A stretch of DNA of 44,143 bases from Deltaproteobacteria bacterium Ga0077539 (lineage in GTDB: Bacteria > Myxococcota_A > Polyangia > Polyangiales > Ga0077539): positions 1 to 44,143 of the forward strand of contig LNEO01000166.1 in assembly GCA_001465015.1 (NCBI GenBank), in the 5' to 3' direction. The translations under genes were made by a program, and so were the position numbers. Shown in pieces: positions 42,444 to 44,143 of this stretch (the stretch's first letter is position 1; each line of letters starts with the position of its first letter). The notes under the pieces are model-generated. The model was given only the letters and a program-made list of their open reading frames with translations. It was not told the DNA's origin and did no database searches.

Positions 42444-43709
42444 ATGACCGCCATCATCGATGACATGTTGCGACGCGCCCGCGAGGCGCGACGGGCGCTC
42501 GCCTCGGCCTCGACCGCGCAGCGCGACGACGCGCTCGGCAAGATCGCCGAGGCGATCGGGCGCAACGCGAGCCTGACGCTCTCTTGCAACGCGAGCGACA
42601 TGAGCGTCGCGCGAGAGCTCGAGCTCTCGGACTCGATGCTCGATCGCTTGAGGCTCGACGAGGCGCGGCTGCGCGCGATCTCCGAGAGCGCGCTGGCGGT
42701 GCGGGCGCTGCCAGATCCCCTCGCCGAAGAGCGCGTGCTCGGGACGCGACCGAACGGCTTGAAGGTGACCAAGCGTCGCGCGCCCCTCGGGGTGATCGCC
42801 GTCGTGTACGAGGCGCGGCCCAACGTCACCGTCGAGTGCGCGGCGCTCTGCATCAAGAGCGGCAACGCGATCATCTTGCGCGGCGGAAAAGAAGCGATGG
42901 GCTCGAATCGAACCCTCGCCAGCGCGGTGAGAGAAGGGTTGTCCTACGCGTCGCTGCCGATCGACTGCGTGCAGCTCGTCAACGAGACGGGGCGCGAGCA
43001 CGTGGCGGCGTTGCTCGGCGCCACAGGAAGAGTCGACCTTTGCATCCCTCGCGGCGGCGCGAAGCTCATGGAGCTGGTGGATGCGTGCGCGAAGGTTCCT
43101 GTGATCCGGCACGGGCAGGGGATCTGTCACGTGTACGTGGACGAGGGCGCGAACCCGCGAATGGCCGTCGAAATCGCGGTCAACGCGAAGGTCTCGAGGC
43201 CAGGCGTGTGCAACGCGATGGAGACGCTGCTCGTGCACAAGAGCGCCCTGGACAACGGCCTGTGGGTGGAGATCGCCAGGCGGATGCGGGACAACGGCGT
43301 GATTCTCCACTGCGACGAGCGCTGCGCGCGGGCGCTGGACGGCGCGGGCGTGACGGTGTTGTCCGCGAAGGAGAGCGACTGGGACACGGAGTTTCTCTCG
43401 CTCGAGCTCGCGGTGCGCGCCGTCGATTCGCTGGACGAGGCGCTCGAGCACATCGCGAAGCACGGCACCGAGCACACCGCGTCGATCGTCACCGAAGACC
43501 CCGCGCGAGCCGAGCGCTTTCTGCGCGAGGTCGAGGCCTCGTGCGTCTTGTGGAACGCCAGCACGCGCTTCAACGACGGCGGAGAGCTCGGGCTGGGAGC
43601 GGAGATCGGGATCTCGACGTCGCGCATGCACGCCTGGGGACCGATGGGACTTCGCGAGCTGACCGCGGAGAAATTTGTCGTGTACGGCGAAGGACAAGTG
43701 CGGGGATAG
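42444..43709 (+). CDS. proA: Gamma-glutamyl phosphate reductase
   Basis: 421 residues, usual length. Family segments include RAPLGVIAVVYEARPNVTVE, GNAIILRGGKEAMGSN and RPGVCNAMETLLVHK with the catalytic Cys256. Later FNDGGELGLGAEIGISTSRMHAWGPMGL is the usual C-terminal region. It reduces glutamyl phosphate to glutamate-5-semialdehyde, using the product of ProB, with which it is transcribed. The identification is secure. Confidence 0.97.
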   Translation: MTAIIDDMLRRAREARRALASASTAQRDDALGKIAEAIGRNASLTLSCNASDMSVARELELSDSMLDRLRLDEARLRAISESALAVRALPDPLAEERVLGTRPNGLKVTKRRAPLGVIAVVYEARPNVTVECAALCIKSGNAIILRGGKEAMGSNRTLASAVREGLSYASLPIDCVQLVNETGREHVAALLGATGRVDLCIPRGGAKLMELVDACAKVPVIRHGQGICHVYVDEGANPRMAVEIAVNAKVSRPGVCNAMETLLVHKSALDNGLWVEIARRMRDNGVILHCDERCARALDGAGVTVLSAKESDWDTEFLSLELAVRAVDSLDEALEHIAKHGTEHTASIVTEDPARAERFLREVEASCVLWNASTRFNDGGELGLGAEIGISTSRMHAWGPMGLRELTAEKFVVYGEGQVRG

Positions 43710-44143
43710 GCGACAGCACCGACGCGCTCCGCTGATTGCGAACGTACTTCGCGACGGCTTCCTCATGAGACGCTGAGACGCTCAACGAGAAGCAGCCTCG
43801 CTGCCAGGTCGGTCCAGTTTGCAGCGCGTCTGCGGCGACGCGACTCGAGCCTCCCTTCGCGGTCGCTGCGCACAATCTGCAATCACACACGAGTGCGGTC
43901 GCTTCGCGTTTCGAAAGCGCCCCGACCTGGCCGAGGTGTTCGCAGCCGTACTCGGCGGCAAGAAGGGCGGAGGCGGCGCTCGGGGCGGCGGACTGCCCGC
44001 GAAGTGATCCGTATGGGAATTCAGCGGCCCCCGGACGTGTGTGGGCCATAGGCGCCGAAAACTCCACGACACAAACAGCGACTTGGAGTTGCAAATCGAG
44101 CGACGAAACGACGGTTGACATCGAGCCGCGCGGCGGCCCCCAC
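43710..44143. other. Right-edge stretch with no supported gene
   Basis: About 430 bp after proA. A short plus-strand frame at 43819-44007 ends in a glycine-lysine-rich tail (GGKKGGGGARGGG) and has G/C-ending codons. It lacks a ribosome site and any recognisable domain, so I do not call it. Minus-strand frames here appear to be chance. Confidence 0.4.

Noticed and set aside
43819..44007. Gly/Lys-rich short plus-strand ORF after proA
   Set aside because: No ribosome site, no domain and low-complexity tail; left uncalled.

Overview
The window looks like chromosomal DNA of a high-GC Gram-negative bacterium, most likely a myxobacterium (Myxococcota, Polyangia, perhaps near Sandaracinus). This is inference from gene content: many lipoproteins with Asp/Ser/Thr-rich linkers after the lipidated cysteine, Cys-rich repeat lipoproteins, a eukaryote-like Ser/Thr kinase fused to a membrane domain, and a TonB domain fused to an outer-membrane receptor. 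No rRNA, tRNA or CRISPR array was seen.

Left part (1-14095), an accessory-looking region. On the minus strand, a c-type cytochrome lipoprotein precedes a LytS/LytTR two-component pair and two small lipoproteins. Next come a gene cut short by a dispersed repeat, a beta-propeller lipoprotein, a Cys-rich lipoprotein and a decayed carboxymuconolactone-decarboxylase-like gene. From 7999 to 10696 is a two-gene module: a STAND/AAA-like P-loop ATPase and a large partner protein read from an overlapping start. It is followed by a convergent pair of unknown genes. Then come a repeat cluster, a tandemly duplicated small lipoprotein, a ferritin-like protein and a transposase remnant. Two repeat families mark this part: (i) a 13-bp palindrome GGTCAAATTGACC, single or paired at exactly 20-bp spacing, with copies at 4835, 7935, 11495/11515 and 26936/26956; (ii) an element of about 150 bp with near-identical copies at 4308-4460 and 11542-11705, a 45-bp partial copy at 185-229 and degenerate copies near 13200-13385.

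Middle part (14096-30741), mostly conserved genes: glpD; a peptide-type ABC transporter (two permeases and a binding lipoprotein, no ATPase) behind an alpha/beta hydrolase; arsS; bioB with a downstream lipoprotein; a membrane Ser/Thr kinase translationally coupled to a FliI/SctN-like ATPase gene whose 5' end is frameshifted; then phoH, a GAF/HD-GYP regulator and a one-helix membrane protein.

Right part (30765-44143): a Cys-rich lipoprotein; a TonB-domain/TonB-dependent-receptor gene (frameshifted as given) coupled to a lipoprotein; a di-heme SdhC-like cytochrome b; two exported proteins; a STAS-like protein; an alpha/beta hydrolase; and the proline genes, with proC divergent from proB-proA.

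The strongest candidate for something undescribed is the ATPase/partner pair at 7999-10696. It is visibly less GC-rich than its surroundings, and palindromic repeats lie upstream of it and beyond the next gene pair. The palindrome pair itself is the second candidate.
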